From Ophioderma brevispina (Eukaryota > Echinodermata > Ophiuroidea > Amphilepidida > Ophiodermatidae), in NCBI GenBank assembly GCA_023653785.1, contig JAMKCH010041544.1, positions 19,966 through 83,965 on the forward strand: a stretch of 64,000 nucleotides of DNA, in the 5' to 3' direction. Position 1 is the first letter of the stretch. Each line of letters begins with the position of its first letter. Under the pieces are notes generated by a model. That model was given only the letters and a program-made list of their open reading frames with translations. It ran no database searches and was not told where the DNA came from. Shown here one piece after another: positions 23,961 to 37,189 of this stretch. The position numbers were made by a program, and so were the translations under genes.

Positions 23961-25116
23961 TGAGGGTACACCCCACTATTAGAGTGGACAGCCTATATCA
24001 GTCCGATGTTTATCACGACCCTGTAGTTACCTCCTGTGGTATAAATTGTGAGAGGTTATCTTAGTAATTCTGTGATTTTGTTGACCAAATTTTATTTAGC
24101 AGAACAGGATTGAATGTGTACTGGACAATTTTGAAAATTAAAAACATCAAAATTTGAAATAAAATCTAAACTTGTGATCGGTGCATGCAAGGCTGAAAGT
24201 GTTGCGAAGTGAACCCGTGCAAATACGGCATCTATAAAAATCAGTAAATATCTAAAAATCTAAGAAAGCCTAAAGGTTCGTCAAATTTTGTATGTTGAAG
24301 AAATTTCTACTCTTTGTATCAAATAGTCCGTATTTTCAAAACGAAGGTAACTCGAGTTCGGACTATCATGTCATTTTACATCCCCAAGTCCTTATGGCGT
24401 CGTGCAATGTTGTGTGTACCTTTAAAGAAGGTTTCCTGCGGCTTTGCGCGAGGTTTGCATATTCAAAGTACACGCTAGAAAAGACACGGGTATCATCAAC
24501 ACATTTAGCAGACTGAGTAATGCAGTGCATTACCGCATAACCGCATTTTTCCCCTTTTTCGTGAAGGCTATCTAAACGTTTCGTGCGTCTATTTCACTGA
24601 ACGTGAAAGGTATTACATGTATGTAGGGCCCGGGAAGCCACGTATCACAGAAAATAACAATGTGGGCGCGGGATTGTGCCTCCCTGCGTCGAATTCCCAT
24701 ATTCCGTCGCATAAAAACAGCGGATTTCATATTTATCTAACAGAAAAAGGCATTAAAACTACTGCTGTCTGACGTTTTTTTTTATGACCAGTACAAGATG
24801 GAGAATAATCCAGTTTGTTTCATGTAAGTACGCGGCAAGAAGCAAATCCCGGGGTACAAAATCCCACCCCATGCCGTGATCAGTCAAAACGGTTGACAGG
24901 TATGACTCTTATTACCTGGGGATACTGGGATGGACACATGTATTTATGCTGAGCATAACCTACCCTTTTTGTCCTTCATTCATCGTTAAAACATTTGGGA
25001 CATTATCGTATATCATCTAACGTAAAGGTTATGACGCTGTACGGAACTGGTATCAACAATAGCAAACGCCAATTTTTTAAAGTCCATCTGACATCGTCCA
25101 TAATTTCCAAACTTAC

Positions 25117-25200
25117 CTCAAACAGGACTCTGTAGCTTCTTACAATACTACAGAACAAGAATCCACAGTTGTTTTCATCAAACGGCGAAAAATGTACTAA
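25117..25200 (-). other. Possible 5' untranslated exon of TMBIM6
   Basis: On the minus strand a strong donor, TTTGAG|GTAAGT, closes a stretch with no usable open frame (an ATG near 25187 stops after 12 codons). It lies about 2.3 kb upstream of the first coding exon found. A non-coding first exon is usual in TMBIM6 genes, so this could be it; the upstream border is a guess and no core promoter element was recognised. Confidence 0.25.
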
Positions 25201-25282
25201 TTGGATGAATTTTCACGCAGAATTATTTCCTCCATAAAACTGTCATTAGTGAGTGGTTGCCAGTTTAGGAGTTTGGGCCGGG

Positions 25283-25429
25283 TCAAAGGTCGACACGCGT
25301 TCGTTGTTGACAACAAAATTTACGATTCTCCACTAGCAGTTCTTTTGGGTGAAAAAAGGTGACCACGATAATGACGGCGACTAGCGATATTGGCAACAGC
25401 AACATTATCGATTGAAAAGCACAAGGCAT
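25283..25429 (-). CDS. Unassigned 48-codon open frame with one hydrophobic segment
   Basis: From the Met at 25429 the frame reads MPCAFQSIM, then a 17-residue hydrophobic stretch (LLLPISLVAVIIVVTFF), then a polar basic tail up to a stop at 25283. It resembles a signal anchor or small membrane peptide. There is no family match, no clear splice donor and no neighbour that explains it. It lies on the TMBIM6 strand just upstream of the possible first exon, so it could be an upstream frame, part of another gene, or chance. Confidence 0.15.
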   Translation of the reverse strand: MPCAFQSIMLLLPISLVAVIIVVTFFHPKELLVENRKFCCQQRTRVDL

Positions 25430-25619
25430 GGTAGTGTTTTCCCGCAAGGCCTTTATGTTTGGTGTGAGGGTTAAATTCAAACACCCACGACAATGGTTTA
25501 AGAATGTGCCCGGAACAAATGCCCTCGCAAGACCGACTTGTAAAATTTTCTGCGTCATGCATCAACTTAGAAAGTACCACTCTGGGCATCGAAAATATAA
25601 CATCCCGAAATAAATCTAC

Positions 25620-27680
25620 TTCATTTTCAACCTTTGGATGATTACATTTTTATAATGGAATTTTAAAGGTATGTTTGATATGGAGAGAACATGCATGGAT
25701 CATACATTTGGGGTAATTGGCAATTTCAAGGCACAATCGTGAAGAAACTGTGGTGGATGGTTTTAAGATTTGCATTTGCTTGTGTCGATACACATGTTCC
25801 TGTAATAGCACGATTCATCTTGCTTCTTCACAGTGGTTGCGACTTTTGTTTATGGTCATTTATCATTTTTTTTCACTTGGAGGGTTGGTTTATCATTTCA
25901 TTTTTTACTATAGTCCGCCCTGTTTTTGAGGCAAGATGCTCCTACCTATCTTGATCGTTAGGTGTGAAATGGGCCGGGCGAAACATTTTTTGTGTCTTAA
26001 TCCCCATAGCATTATTATTTCTGTGCTGTGATACTCACACCTAGCTTGCCGTGATCACAATCTTCTCAGCTATCTTCCTTGGCGAGTCCGCTGTTTTATT
26101 CGCAGAATCACTTGGTGATTGAAGTGACGATTAAAAAGGGAAAGTCGCCCATCAAAACTTGAAATATCGCGGCCGTTTGCCATTTATTTTTTGTACCACG
26201 GGGATTGGTTTCCCAACAAATAACTGTGGTAATGGCACTCAATCACCGTTTATATGCAAGCAACCTATGTAAAAGACACACATGATAAAATCGAAGTCCC
26301 CAGCTGCAAAATTATAAATGTCATAGACAATCGTGGCTAGTTCCTGTAAGTGGCATAAAACCTTTACGTCGTTAGCTGATATACGTTAATGTCCAAATGT
26401 TAAAGATGAATGGTAAACGAAACAAAAGGTTCTCTCAGCAGAGACTATGACCACATTTTGATCTTCATACTTATTACTCCAACAAATTCACCTTGGATAT
26501 ATTCTAGTTTCTACAATGGGATTAGCCTTGCCCCGGCCTTGGACAGGTCCAGAGATACGCCACACCTCATGTAGCGCAACAAACTAACTGGAGGCTCGTC
26601 TGCATAACCTTTGAACCAATTATCATCATCGCAAAACAAGGGGCGATGGTTCTCTTTCTCCACCTGGCTCGGGCTCACACGCAGTCCAACCTCTGATGGC
26701 ATTGTGTTTGATTCCGATTTCTTCTGTCCAGGCCAAGTGGAACATATTTGGTACTGCGTCTAAACTACCTATATGAATTAAATGATTATTTATAGGGTGT
26801 CCAGTGTGATTTTTAAAGTGTTTTTTCCATCTTTTTATTTTTTTAAATGAAAATCTTGCAAAAAACAATTGACACAAAATTATTTCGAATGGGTAAGCGG
26901 TTGTGGAGTTATGGCAATTTTAAGGTGCTCAAAATCGTATTTTTTCGTCTTTTTGATAAAAATTTAAAAAAAGGCCGTAATTGAGGATTAATTACTCAAA
27001 TTTCACTTCAGATCTGGGTATGATGAATAGTTTATGTGTATTTTTCTTACATTTGTTCTGATAAAATCCAATACAAGTTTCATCATGAGAGTGGACCAAT
27101 CGTTTGGGAGTTACAGGCTTTGTCAAATTTGCCAGTATTTGCCTATTTTTTGGATTATCCACAATGCAACAATTGCGCATAATGGTCCCAGTGGAAATCA
27201 CCTGTACAAACCCTATGGAGAGTTTTATACAGTAAAATACCAATTTTATTGGCTTTTTGAACAAAAGCAGTGGAAAACTGAAATTTGGTATATTAGTTCT
27301 TATTAGATGCTTGAAGAGATTTTTCTTAAAAAAAATTACACGTTCTTCAAGCTTAGGGTTATTTGCATATTAATTACCATATTAGGAAAATATGAGCAAA
27401 ACATTATGGATTATAAAGTGGTGTATAATATTGGATTGGTTTTTGCTTCAAAGTACTTCACAAAACACAGAAAATACTGACAAAAAGTATTTCTACTGTC
27501 TAATTGACTAAGTCCTACATGTTCATCAACACTCCATTAATATGGGTTTTTGCATTTTATAGGGAAATACTAATACCCCAATGATAATGACATCTTGTAC
27601 GAACCACCATTATGAGAAGTTGCAGTATTGTTTTGCTTTATGCAAGAAATTCCTATATTTGTATCAACCCAATGAATATC
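25620..27680. other. No gene recognised
   Basis: The region upstream of TMBIM6 contains only short frames (63-91 codons, often overlapping in both directions). No repeat family shared with the rest of the window was found. Confidence 0.45.
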
Positions 27681-27687
27681 ATTATAA

Positions 27688-28249
27688 AAGGCTTTTTCAC
27701 ACTGAGGCCTGTGATTTCGATCGACATTTGGCGATCGACGCTATTGTAGACTTCAAAACATGGCCAAACCAAATGCATATAATACTTTTCTCACACTCTC
27801 TGACACACACATATCACTGTTCTGCTTCCTCAAATACCAGCGCACCTTCGTCCAATAACAAACTTTATACGTAAGAGTCTATCTGCCACGTTGAATTTCC
27901 TTACTCAGTACTTCAGTCCCGTTCAATTCATGAACGGAAAACTCACAATGTCTTTTCTGTGCGGAAACAAACACAAGGGACAGAGTCATATCATTTAAAA
28001 AATATGCCAGTGTCCTCAGCATTTAAAAGTCCACCTACAACTACTGTCGTAAAGCCTCAAAAAGAAGTATTTGTGATAACACAGCAGCTCATTTTAAAAA
28101 TCCTTTCTCTTGAAAACTTTTTGCATCTAGCTAATGTGGGCCTATTGTGCAAGCGCGTCTAGTATTCAGAAAACGGCTGAACTAGTCTTCTAAAACTGCG
28201 ATCGACGCAAAAGGGTCGCGTCGATCACCGGCTCAGTGTGAAAAGCCTT
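27688..28249. mobile_element. 562-bp DNA element with a perfect 7-bp target duplication
   Basis: It is flanked by ATTATAA on both sides (27681-27687, 28250-28256). The ends AAGGCTTTTTCACACTGAG and, from the right, AAGGCTTTTCACACTGAG are near-perfect inverted repeats, followed on both sides by a GATCGACG motif. There is no transposase. The superfamily is not settled; the AT-rich duplication could also be read as TTATAA. Confidence 0.8.
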
Positions 28250-28259
28250 ATTATAACAA

Positions 28260-29370
28260 AACTAACAGCCTACTGAAAGCCTGTAAATATATCAATAAAT
28301 ATCAACACGGGTTTCTTCCCTGCCATTTCGCAATGCAAATACCACCTCGAGGATTTCACAATGTTTATTTAGTTCATTAAATTTGTCCCATGCTCTTGAA
28401 CTGTGAGGAATTCAAACATGGAGTGGCAAGGATTTTTGGTACACTGGATATGTAAGAGTTCACATGACTCAAATTTGTTTGGTTTTATTTTTTCTTAATA
28501 TGTTAACAATTGTAAGGTTGAATTTAAAATATTGGACTTGAATAAGTTTAATATCATGAACGTAGGGCCCCAGACATAAGGGGCATCATAATATCAAACA
28601 GACTGATGAGTTCTTGGTTCAGGCCCCATGCAAAAAGTAAAGTAGGTCAGGTCTTTATGTGTGGTGTGTGGGGGGGGAGGGGTGTGTGTGTGTGCATCGT
28701 TGAGCTTGTAAATGGTGTTCATATGGTCCTGCTCTGGGTCTGGTTCACATGTGTGAAGCAGGAAAAGGGAATAGTGATTGAGTGTGTGCATGTGGTGTGC
28801 ATACAAGTATAGTAATGGTGCCTATGGGCATGTGTGTACATGAAAAAAATCAATCATTATCCCAGTCGACGTCCTCATACACACAGCAAGATCAGATTAA
28901 GCTTGCATCAACAAGCTTAATTAGGCCAGGAATATATGGACAAACTCCACAACAGTACATTAAATTGCAATGGAGGATTAAAAGATCACGATATCTAAGA
29001 AATATCAGGAATCGAAAGAACATGATGATCTTTACACCAGCGCTAAAAATTTTCTTTTACTGCTCAAAAACATTGAAATGCGTCTTTGAAAACAAATGAA
29101 ATAACAAACACATCGGCAACGGGACCGTAGCCTTCCGCCTGCCACCGCCCTACACGGCGTACATGCACTGATCTGTGTGCGCTGACCTTGTACTACATGC
29201 GTGGCCTAGTTCTATACCAGGCCAGTCTGTTACTTGCCGTACAGAGAAGATGCACATGAAATGCAAGCAAATTTCATCCATTTTTATCATGAATTTTCAC
29301 TCTTTTTCTGTCAAGACCTTTAAACAAATTAATCTTACTATAATTATGCCACCGCGGTCATACAATAGTA
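28260..29370. other. No gene recognised; GT-rich tract
   Basis: A purine/GT-rich stretch (about 28655-28700) with GTGTGGGGGGGGAGGGGTGT is the only notable structure. A 105-codon frame at 28782-29099 has no recognisable domain. Confidence 0.45.
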
Positions 29371-29375
29371 TAATT

Positions 29376-29579
29376 GGGCCATTCTTCGGATGTCAACACT
29401 TGACCTGAACTTGATTTGCCTCCATGAGAAAACAACCAAACTAGTAATGTAAGTGGAAACATTATTCTTGGTAAGGTTTGTCAACCACCAAGAATAAGTT
29501 TGCCACTTTTGCTAGATTAATTTGTTTGTCATGGATGCAAATAAAGTTCGGTCACGTGTGTGACATCTGAGAATGGCCC
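29376..29579. mobile_element. 204-bp GGGCCATTCTTCG element
   Basis: The ends are GGGCCATTCTTCGGATGTCA and the complement of GGGCCATTCTCAGATGTCA. The interior includes AATAAAGTTCGGTCACGTG, which is also found within the longer copy at 15100. Flanks are AATT and AATC; no exact duplication. Confidence 0.65.
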
Positions 29580-32550
29580 AATCATGATCTTTCACTGAGA
29601 GCTGTTTGGGATTACTAACTAGAACAACGCATCCCAGCATGCATACACTCGCATGAACGTATCACTGTATTCGACGCTAGTTCCCCCCCCCCGGGGTTTC
29701 ACCCACGTGTCACTATGATGGGGCATCTGGCAACCCTAGCGCGATTGGTCAAGCTCAGCTTCCTATTGAAAAGTGTGGGGAATATATGGAAAATATGGGC
29801 GGGGACAAAATGTTAGAATCGCACCCGGATATCGAACGCTGACCTCAATATGGTCATGGAAAAAAAATTTACGTTAGAGACAGGGCTTTCTAATGATGTA
29901 TCACATGCATAGTTTCGGGTTATGGAAGCCATAAAAAGAAATTAGTACATTTTTAATAAATTAAAAAAATACTTTCCCGTATGCTAGAAAGACTGCAAAT
30001 TTCGCTCCTTAAATACGGAGTGTGTTACTACATAATATAAAACAAAAGTGACCTTCTTGGTTTTATCCGGGTGTGATTTGCCGAAGAAAACTGCGAGTGA
30101 AGGACAAAAACCGGGACCATGCACAGCGAGTGTAGTGTTTCGCGGTGGTACTACGCTGGTGAGGCGTCAAACCATCAAAAAATGTTTTTAATTTGGACTT
30201 TGGTAATTTTTCGATTTCTATATTAGCTTCTCATCCTGTTCTGAGCTTATATCATGAAGTTTTTGGAATCATATTGATAATAGCCTCATTAATAGAGCGA
30301 TTTTAAAAAGTGTACGTTCGTTGATCGCCAACTACTTGGACTTTGCGTTAGCGCAAATGCGTAAGTGGTCCGTACTAAAACACGGATTCACGGATCGGCC
30401 GGATCTACGGACTCGGATGGGATCTAGGATTCGGACTCGTAATTGAACACCATACGGATTACAGCCAGTCTAACAATGTTGAAATACGATTACGCCTAGG
30501 CTACATACCATTCTGTATTACTCGTATACTCGGACTATTCCGTTTTCTTTATACTCGTATACTTGGACTCGGACTATCATGACAATAGAAGTAAAGCTGC
30601 ACACCATCTTTTGTTTGATCCATGGTCGGTCTTGATGTTATTATAAGTTAACAGGTCCGACGGGCCGATCAGAAAAGATGATTGGAGGGCTGATGGATAT
30701 AGCTGGGTCAACGCGGTGTTAGGAGTCAGCCAAAAAAGGAACTTTGTTGAAAACAAGCTTCTTTTTTTTCTTCAAAGAAGGCAGAAAAGATGGGGTAGAC
30801 ATCTGAATTCCGACGAGAGGCCTATTGGAAAATAGGGAACCCGGACAAAGTATTGGTTTGCACTCCTGGGGGCGATATTGGACCGTGACTACAACGGAGG
30901 TGCGATCAAGTGGGGCTGTACGCGGCTCACCATCTGACTCGGATCAATCGTGTACATCCCCTCTGGCCAAAAAATAAATAAATGAAATGAGGCGCTATTC
31001 ATAGTCCTTGAGAAAACATAACAACCGCCGGGCGGACCGGATTCAATGCAAACGTTTCACGGATCGCTCTTTTCTTTTTTTTTGGAAATGGTAAAGTGTT
31101 TGTAAGTAAATAGATTCCATGAAGTTTGAAGTGAGTTCACATTTATAAGTGGACGAAGCGAAGCTCGTATAGACAAACGCGTATGTATGATTGACAGCTA
31201 TGAAAATCTATAGTTAACAGGTTTAAAAAATACCGACCCTCATTTGATCCCCCTTCGTTCTTACCATTAACTCATACGGCGTATTATCTACGGCGGTACC
31301 GAACAGGGGCGCGCCCTCTTTAAACTTGTTATATGAAGTTTTCATTTATAGTCCGATATCAACAATTATTATTTTATTCTTCATTATGTTGTATATTTTG
31401 TTTCTCGCAAATTCATTTTTTATGTACTTGTTTTCTAACATTAAACCTATGATAATATTGGCGGATATTTTAAAAAGATACTGGGAATAATTAAACAACT
31501 TCGATATTGTAGGAAGCTCAAACAAATCTAGACTTGATCGTGTTTATGATGTCCATGCGCAGTAGGGTTTTACAACTTGCAACAGACAATATTTGACGCA
31601 TTGTGTATAGATCTTTGGCCCACCAGTGAGTGGTAAAAGAGTTAGAGGAAAAAGAATAAGAGGAATGCAGCTTGATCTTGAAAAAAAGAAAAGCTAAGTA
31701 TAGCGAGATGATGAAATAGGTGAAACTACATAAATGGACGTATAGATGTACAACAGGGATTATGTCAAATATAATAAAAATGAATTAAAAGCTACAATCA
31801 AAATTTATTAAATATTGTTTTTTTCCAATCCAAATATTAAAATTGTCATCATGCTCAAAAATACGAATTTTAGCGTTGTTCGTTTCAAGATTAATCTAAT
31901 TGTAGAGAAACAAAGTCAAGGATTAACGACACAGTGGTAAACAATCATGACAATATAGTGCAGCGTAGGCGAAGAAAAAATGGACATGAAAGAAACAACG
32001 TCACAAGTGAAACAACATTTGTAGTCAAATCATGACAACCCATCATGCCAAAGTCTGATCATGATGAGTGGACATTGCACGCGGACCCACGGAGTTGTGT
32101 GACGGCGCTGTTAATTCGGCAAAACCTTACCCTGTCATTGCTTGCTTTAGTTGCTCACAGCAGCCATGGCAGTTGTAAGGCCAGTTTCAACACCCCTTCC
32201 ATGCTTGCAAAATTTTGCCTATTTAAATAGGAATACTGACAGTAGTGAAGATAGACAAATAATTTTTATGATTTTTGTAGCTGATTCAAAAATTTTCCCC
32301 CCCCACTGGGTATGTGATAACTCGGTGACGGTAAGTTCTACCATAGAGTCGTGACATGATGACTACACAAAACATGTTATGTTTTACTGGGACATGCTGG
32401 AACCTAGCGTTTGATGGTTGACTTAGACTTCAAAAAAAAAAACCCCTAGTCCTAGCTAGGAAATCTTGTCATATAGCCAAAACTCAGTTGGGGAGATTTA
32501 TCCTGGACATCAAAATGTTCAACAAAGGCAATGCCGGTGTTGATTGTTTA
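29580..32550. other. No gene recognised
   Basis: AT-rich, with a more CpG-containing part at 30080-31320 where words such as CGGACTCG and GGATCTACGGACTCGG recur. An isolated AAAAAATACCGACCCT at 31227 matches the end of the hairpin at 12816. No exon identified. Confidence 0.45.
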
Positions 32551-32555
32551 CGATG

Positions 32556-32745
32556 CCTGGAAAAAGTGGGGAATGGGAATTCATTCCCAGGAAAATTTTG
32601 CTATTTGGAGGGAAAGTTTTTACCTTAAAATAAGGAAATACATAAGAATTAAAGGGAAATTTTGAAATCTTGGAGGGAAATTTTGCTATCTTATAGGGAA
32701 ATTTTAATCATATTCCCGGGAAATTTTGCATTTTTTACAGCCCTG
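32556..32745. mobile_element. Copy of the GGCCATTTGGAGG family
   Basis: It begins CTGGAAAAAGTGGGGAA and ends GCATTTTTTACAGCCCTG. Inside are three or four tandem versions of a GGGAAATTTTG unit, two with CTTGGAGG or CTATTTGGAGG before it. The order of blocks matches the copy at 51953-52114. Confidence 0.5.
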
Positions 32746-33342
32746 AATTCACAATATCAATCTATGTATGGTTATACATGAGCCTGACTGAGGTCAGCAC
32801 TGGATTATTTATTGGCCTTGTCCAGCTTTTTTGGCTAGGCTAGACTTAGTATAACAGTAACATGCCTAGCTAGAAAATGAAGCTGTTACAGTGTGTGTAG
32901 TTTTGTCTATGACTATGTACATAGTGTTTTTGTTTTAATGAAAACCAATGTTTCGAACTTTCGGCTAATATTGATATGGGCCTTGATCATGTTGAATAGA
33001 TAAGAGAGTGGCTATGTCTAGTCCAGTCTAGGCCTAGACTAGGCCTAGCCTAGGCTCTACCTAGTTTTACTCTTCGACATAGACTAGCCTATTCTTCTAT
33101 AATAGTCTGGGTAAACAATTCTTGGCCAAGTTTAAATACCAAGTAAGGCTGCTCCCCCCCCAAAAAAAAAATATGCACCACTGTCAATGGGTAGGCCTAC
33201 ACCGTACACGTAGCGTCATAGACAATTCACACAACAAGTAACTCACACGTGTGCCATGCCTTGGTCAAGAAATTTGTTAAATTCTCAGGGCTAGGCCCAG
33301 ACTAAATGTTATACACATTCTGGCCAGAAATATGGAGTAATG

Positions 33343-33840
33343 TACCATAAGCACTCTGGTATAAGCCCACCCCCCTAAAAGGATGATTTTACTTCAAAAT
33401 TGGGGGTGGGCTTATACCCGGGGAGGGGCTAGAACTTGGGAGCAAATATCAGATACAAAATTACAAAATCATTTCAAGAGCATATTATTCACCAGATACC
33501 ATTTAATGTAACACTTTAGTTGTAGCAGATATTAAAATATTAAAAATAAAAATTAAATTTTCTCATCACATTCCTCATAGTAATTATGCTAGCAAACAAG
33601 CCATCCCAATGTATTGGGCCCTACATATTGATGGCTCTATCGAATTAGAAAATTCAACTTTTAAAATGTGATTTTGTTTGTGTAATTACTGCCACATTGT
33701 TTCCTGATGAGTGCTAAAATTACTACCTGGGCTTATACCCGAGTGTATGCTTGCTCCTGTATGCTTGCTCCTGTATTTTCTTTAAAAATTGGGGGTGGGC
33801 TTATACCCGAAGGTGGGCTTATACCTGAGTGGCTACGGTA
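33343..33840. mobile_element. ~500-bp element with GGTATAAGCCCACC ends
   Basis: Left end TACCATAAGCACTCTGGTAT then AAGCCCACC; from the right TACCGTAGCCACTCAGGTAT then AAGCCCACC. Additional internal copies of GGGTGGGCTTATACCCG occur at about 33401 and 33790. No coding frame. Confidence 0.6.
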
Positions 33841-33918
33841 ATACTAACTCACTTTATGCACTGTGATAAAAATGAAATGTGCACATCGCAACTGTGATCG
33901 CTAGTTTATAGGCTTACC

Positions 33919-34165
33919 TTAAAATCTGACTCAGAGATTTTGAAATATTATTTTTTTGTGTAATAGAGTCAACTAGAACTAAAGATAGTAACCTAACATG
34001 CACAATTCCGAAATTTGGGATGAATCGGATATTTCGTTTTGATGCAGTAAACATTTATGTGTAGTATTACGTCCCATAGGATACTGTGTATAACAAAAAT
34101 TCCGGATCCGGAATTTTATAACAAAGTTGTGATTTTCTATATGAAGGAATTCGATTTAAGCTTAG
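33919..34165 (-). mobile_element. Truncated AGGCTGACTCAG-family copy
   Basis: It carries TTAA then a degraded end (AATCTGACTCAGAGATT), the ATTTCGTTTTGATGCAGTAAAC segment and the TTCCGGATCCGGAA palindrome, in the opposite order to the copy at 51885. The distal end is missing. Confidence 0.6.
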
Positions 34166-34169
34166 CAAT

Positions 34170-36950
34170 TTCACAGGCTTACTGTAAAACGCGAAAGCGA
34201 AAGGCGAAAGCGCAAGTATGGATAACCCGGGGGCACTCACCTTTGGTTTGGGTAGGGAAGTCTGGGTCTAAACTGGGGGTCTAGTGAACTGTACGGCTGT
34301 CTAAATTTTTGCAAAATGAGGGTCTTCAGAACTGAATTGTTGACAAATCTTATACATCACAAGAAACTGAAATTTAAGCATCTGGAAGTGAGGACCTTAA
34401 GAACTGAGAGAGAGAGGCGGGAATATGGGGTCTTGACTGCCGGACTTCTCCGTACCCTAATTTCAGGTCAGCCCCCCCCCCCCGTAGACAGCGAAAGTCG
34501 AAGCCCGTCTCCCTGTTAAGGCCGCACACCCCTAAATAAATGTCCTATCAATGCCATTTTGTGGATCCCAGTCGAAAACAAGGCGCTGTTTTCGGGCGGG
34601 TAGCGGGAAATCGAGGTGGAAGACTATAATTGAAACATAAATAATTATTAAACTTTTATCAATAAGAAATAGCCTGATCATCATGAAATCTTACTTTTCA
34701 CCGGGTGTGGTTATTTAGTGGTGTGCTATCTTAAACACTAAATAGGAGGAGGAACGCCGGACTGTAACTTTGCTAGTTTTTGCTTTCACACCGGTGCACG
34801 CGGTATATGGCTCCGGGTCTGGGCTAACATGAATTATTGGTCGATCCAGGAGTGCAATGGTTTTGGGGTGTATAATAATTATAATAGGGCTGTTTTGATA
34901 TTAGAGTGTATCGGTGCGCATGGCTACAGAGCGCATAGCTCTGTAGCCATGGCGCGTATGTTCAAGGGTATTATGTTTGATAGAGATTACTTTTGCAGGG
35001 GAGTTTCTGGGTTTTGTGTACATTCAATACAAAACCAAATTAAAAGCACAGCTGAAATTCATCACCTGAAATCTGGATGTAAACAAAGTTGAGGGTGTCA
35101 AATTCGGAACCCAATGTCATTGCATGCAAGGTAGGTTTTGGCCTCCAAATCACACATTTTGATTCCAAATGGTAACAAATCACCTACCATGAGATACCCA
35201 AGACTGAAGAACCCCGATTCAAAATCAGTTAACAGTTGCTATATTGGATGACTTCAGTTCGAGCCTAATTTAAATGTCATATCTCAATAATCTTTATTCA
35301 TCACAAAGGTATCTGAAAATAAAGAATATTTTCAAATTAAGGCTCATTGGCTAAAAAGGCACTAAAATCTATATATTTTAAGCCACTTTACACTAAAACT
35401 GGTAAAACACTACAATTTTAGTATGGTCCCAGTTAGGGTTTGTGATTAAAATTCAAGATTTAATTTAAAATGTTGAAAAATAAAATTTCAAAATATATGT
35501 ATCTATTTTTATTTTTCAATCTATAGATAAATTGGCAAAGAGTTGGTTCATAGCTGCCACATGGTACCCAATTAACGTAGACCCAACTACTGTCTGTTCA
35601 ATTAACTTAGATGTCCGGTTTTAATTAATTATTTCAAAAAATATACGCTTTCGAAAAAAATCACGAAAGAAAAGTTGTTATTCATCATTGGACCCAACAA
35701 GATCATTGGGTTCCAACTTGAAAAATATATATTTCTTCTTTGGATTTTTATTCAATTTACACTGATTTTTATTGGCAAACGACAATAAACTGGGTCCCGG
35801 TGAATATTGACTTTTAACTCTGAAACTTTGTTGCCAGACCCATTCGTGAATTAGGGGCGCTTCAAAAGTATGATTGTACGAACAATTATTGATTCGTGGA
35901 CCTTGATTTGATTTCAGGTGTTTGCGCGTGCATTAAATACCAATACTTTAAATAGAGAGCCCGTCTGTTTTATTCATTTGGTTATGAACAAAAGAATCAT
36001 ACAGCTCTCCTGTAATGCCATCCATTCAAGTTAATGCCGTGTTAACTCCTCGAATATCATCTCGTTTGTATTGCAAAATTCAGTGCAAATAACAACGGTT
36101 CGGATTTGATCCTGTTGAACAAAGTTGGCATTATTTATTTCATACCAGTGGCGGGCAATATTGATCGTGAATCATATCCTCCGACGGCAACTTTACTACC
36201 TACATTAAAGAGGAGTCAATGGAACCTTCCACGAAACATAATTACTAATGGTAAACACCCCCCACACGCTTTATTCGCTCATTTTCAAACGAGGTGAAAT
36301 ACCGGCCAGATTTCAATAGGTTTGACGGTTTAAAAATGTCCCAATTCCTTTTGTCATGCAAAGAATGGCTTAGTTTCAACAAAGAGACCAACAACTTTCT
36401 TCTTTTCAGTGATTTCTTTCGAGACGTACTTTTTTTGAAATAATTATAAAAACTATACATCTAAGTTAATTGACACACAATTAAGTGCTTTGTTAAAAAA
36501 AGGAAAGGCAAAAAGAATGGCGGTACTCTCAAAATTTCCGGTCACAACTTACAATTACAATGTGCTGCGCTTCATTCCCAACAGGTCTTCTTAATGCATG
36601 GTGAATGAATAAAATGTAGAAAAACTGCCCAAACTTACTGATCTGGGGCGGGGGGGGGGGGGAGGGGGCATTTTCACCTAATATTATTGATGTTGTTTTC
36701 TACAACACCTTTTTTCATTTCATTTTCCACTACTTTCCACTCCGTCTTCAATTTAAATTGCAAGCTTGCTTTCAAACTCTAGGCTCCCCCCCCAGTAGGG
36801 GGGCACTTCCTATTTATTATCGATTAATTTTATTTCTCTTTTCTTCTTCCTTTCCTGGCAGCGTCAAAAGCCGCCTTCGTCTGCTTTGATTTATAACCTA
36901 AACTGGATCATTCGGCGCTATTTTCCCCATGTGAATTTTTGATGACGTAA
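34170..36950. other. No gene recognised
   Basis: Includes a short perfect palindrome near 34918-34953 (CATGGCTACAGAGC..GCTCTGTAGCCATG) and a G run at 36647-36666. Frames are short and unremarkable. Confidence 0.45.
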
Positions 36951-36954
36951 GCGC

Positions 36955-37185
36955 CATGGCGTAACCAGATGGGGGTCAGCAGCTGCCCCCCCTGTGAGGC
37001 AGTTGGGGTGTGTGTTGGTTCTTGCCCCCCCCCCCCGCCCTCTTGCCCCCCCCCCCTGAAAAATTAAGTGGATTGTACCTTGCCACTACACTCTACTTAA
37101 AACCACTTTTAAAATTATTATCTTGCCCCCCTGAAAATTCCCCCCCCCCTTTATCCCCACTGAAAAAAGCTAGTTACGCCACTGG
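36955..37185. mobile_element. C-rich CATGGCGTAAC element
   Basis: The ends CATGGCGTAACCAG and, from the right, CAGTGGCGTAACTAG enclose about 230 bp dominated by C runs and TTGCCCCCC words. The 73-codon Pro/Leu-rich frame at 37010 reflects those runs. No exact target duplication. Confidence 0.5.
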
Positions 37186-37189
37186 TAGC

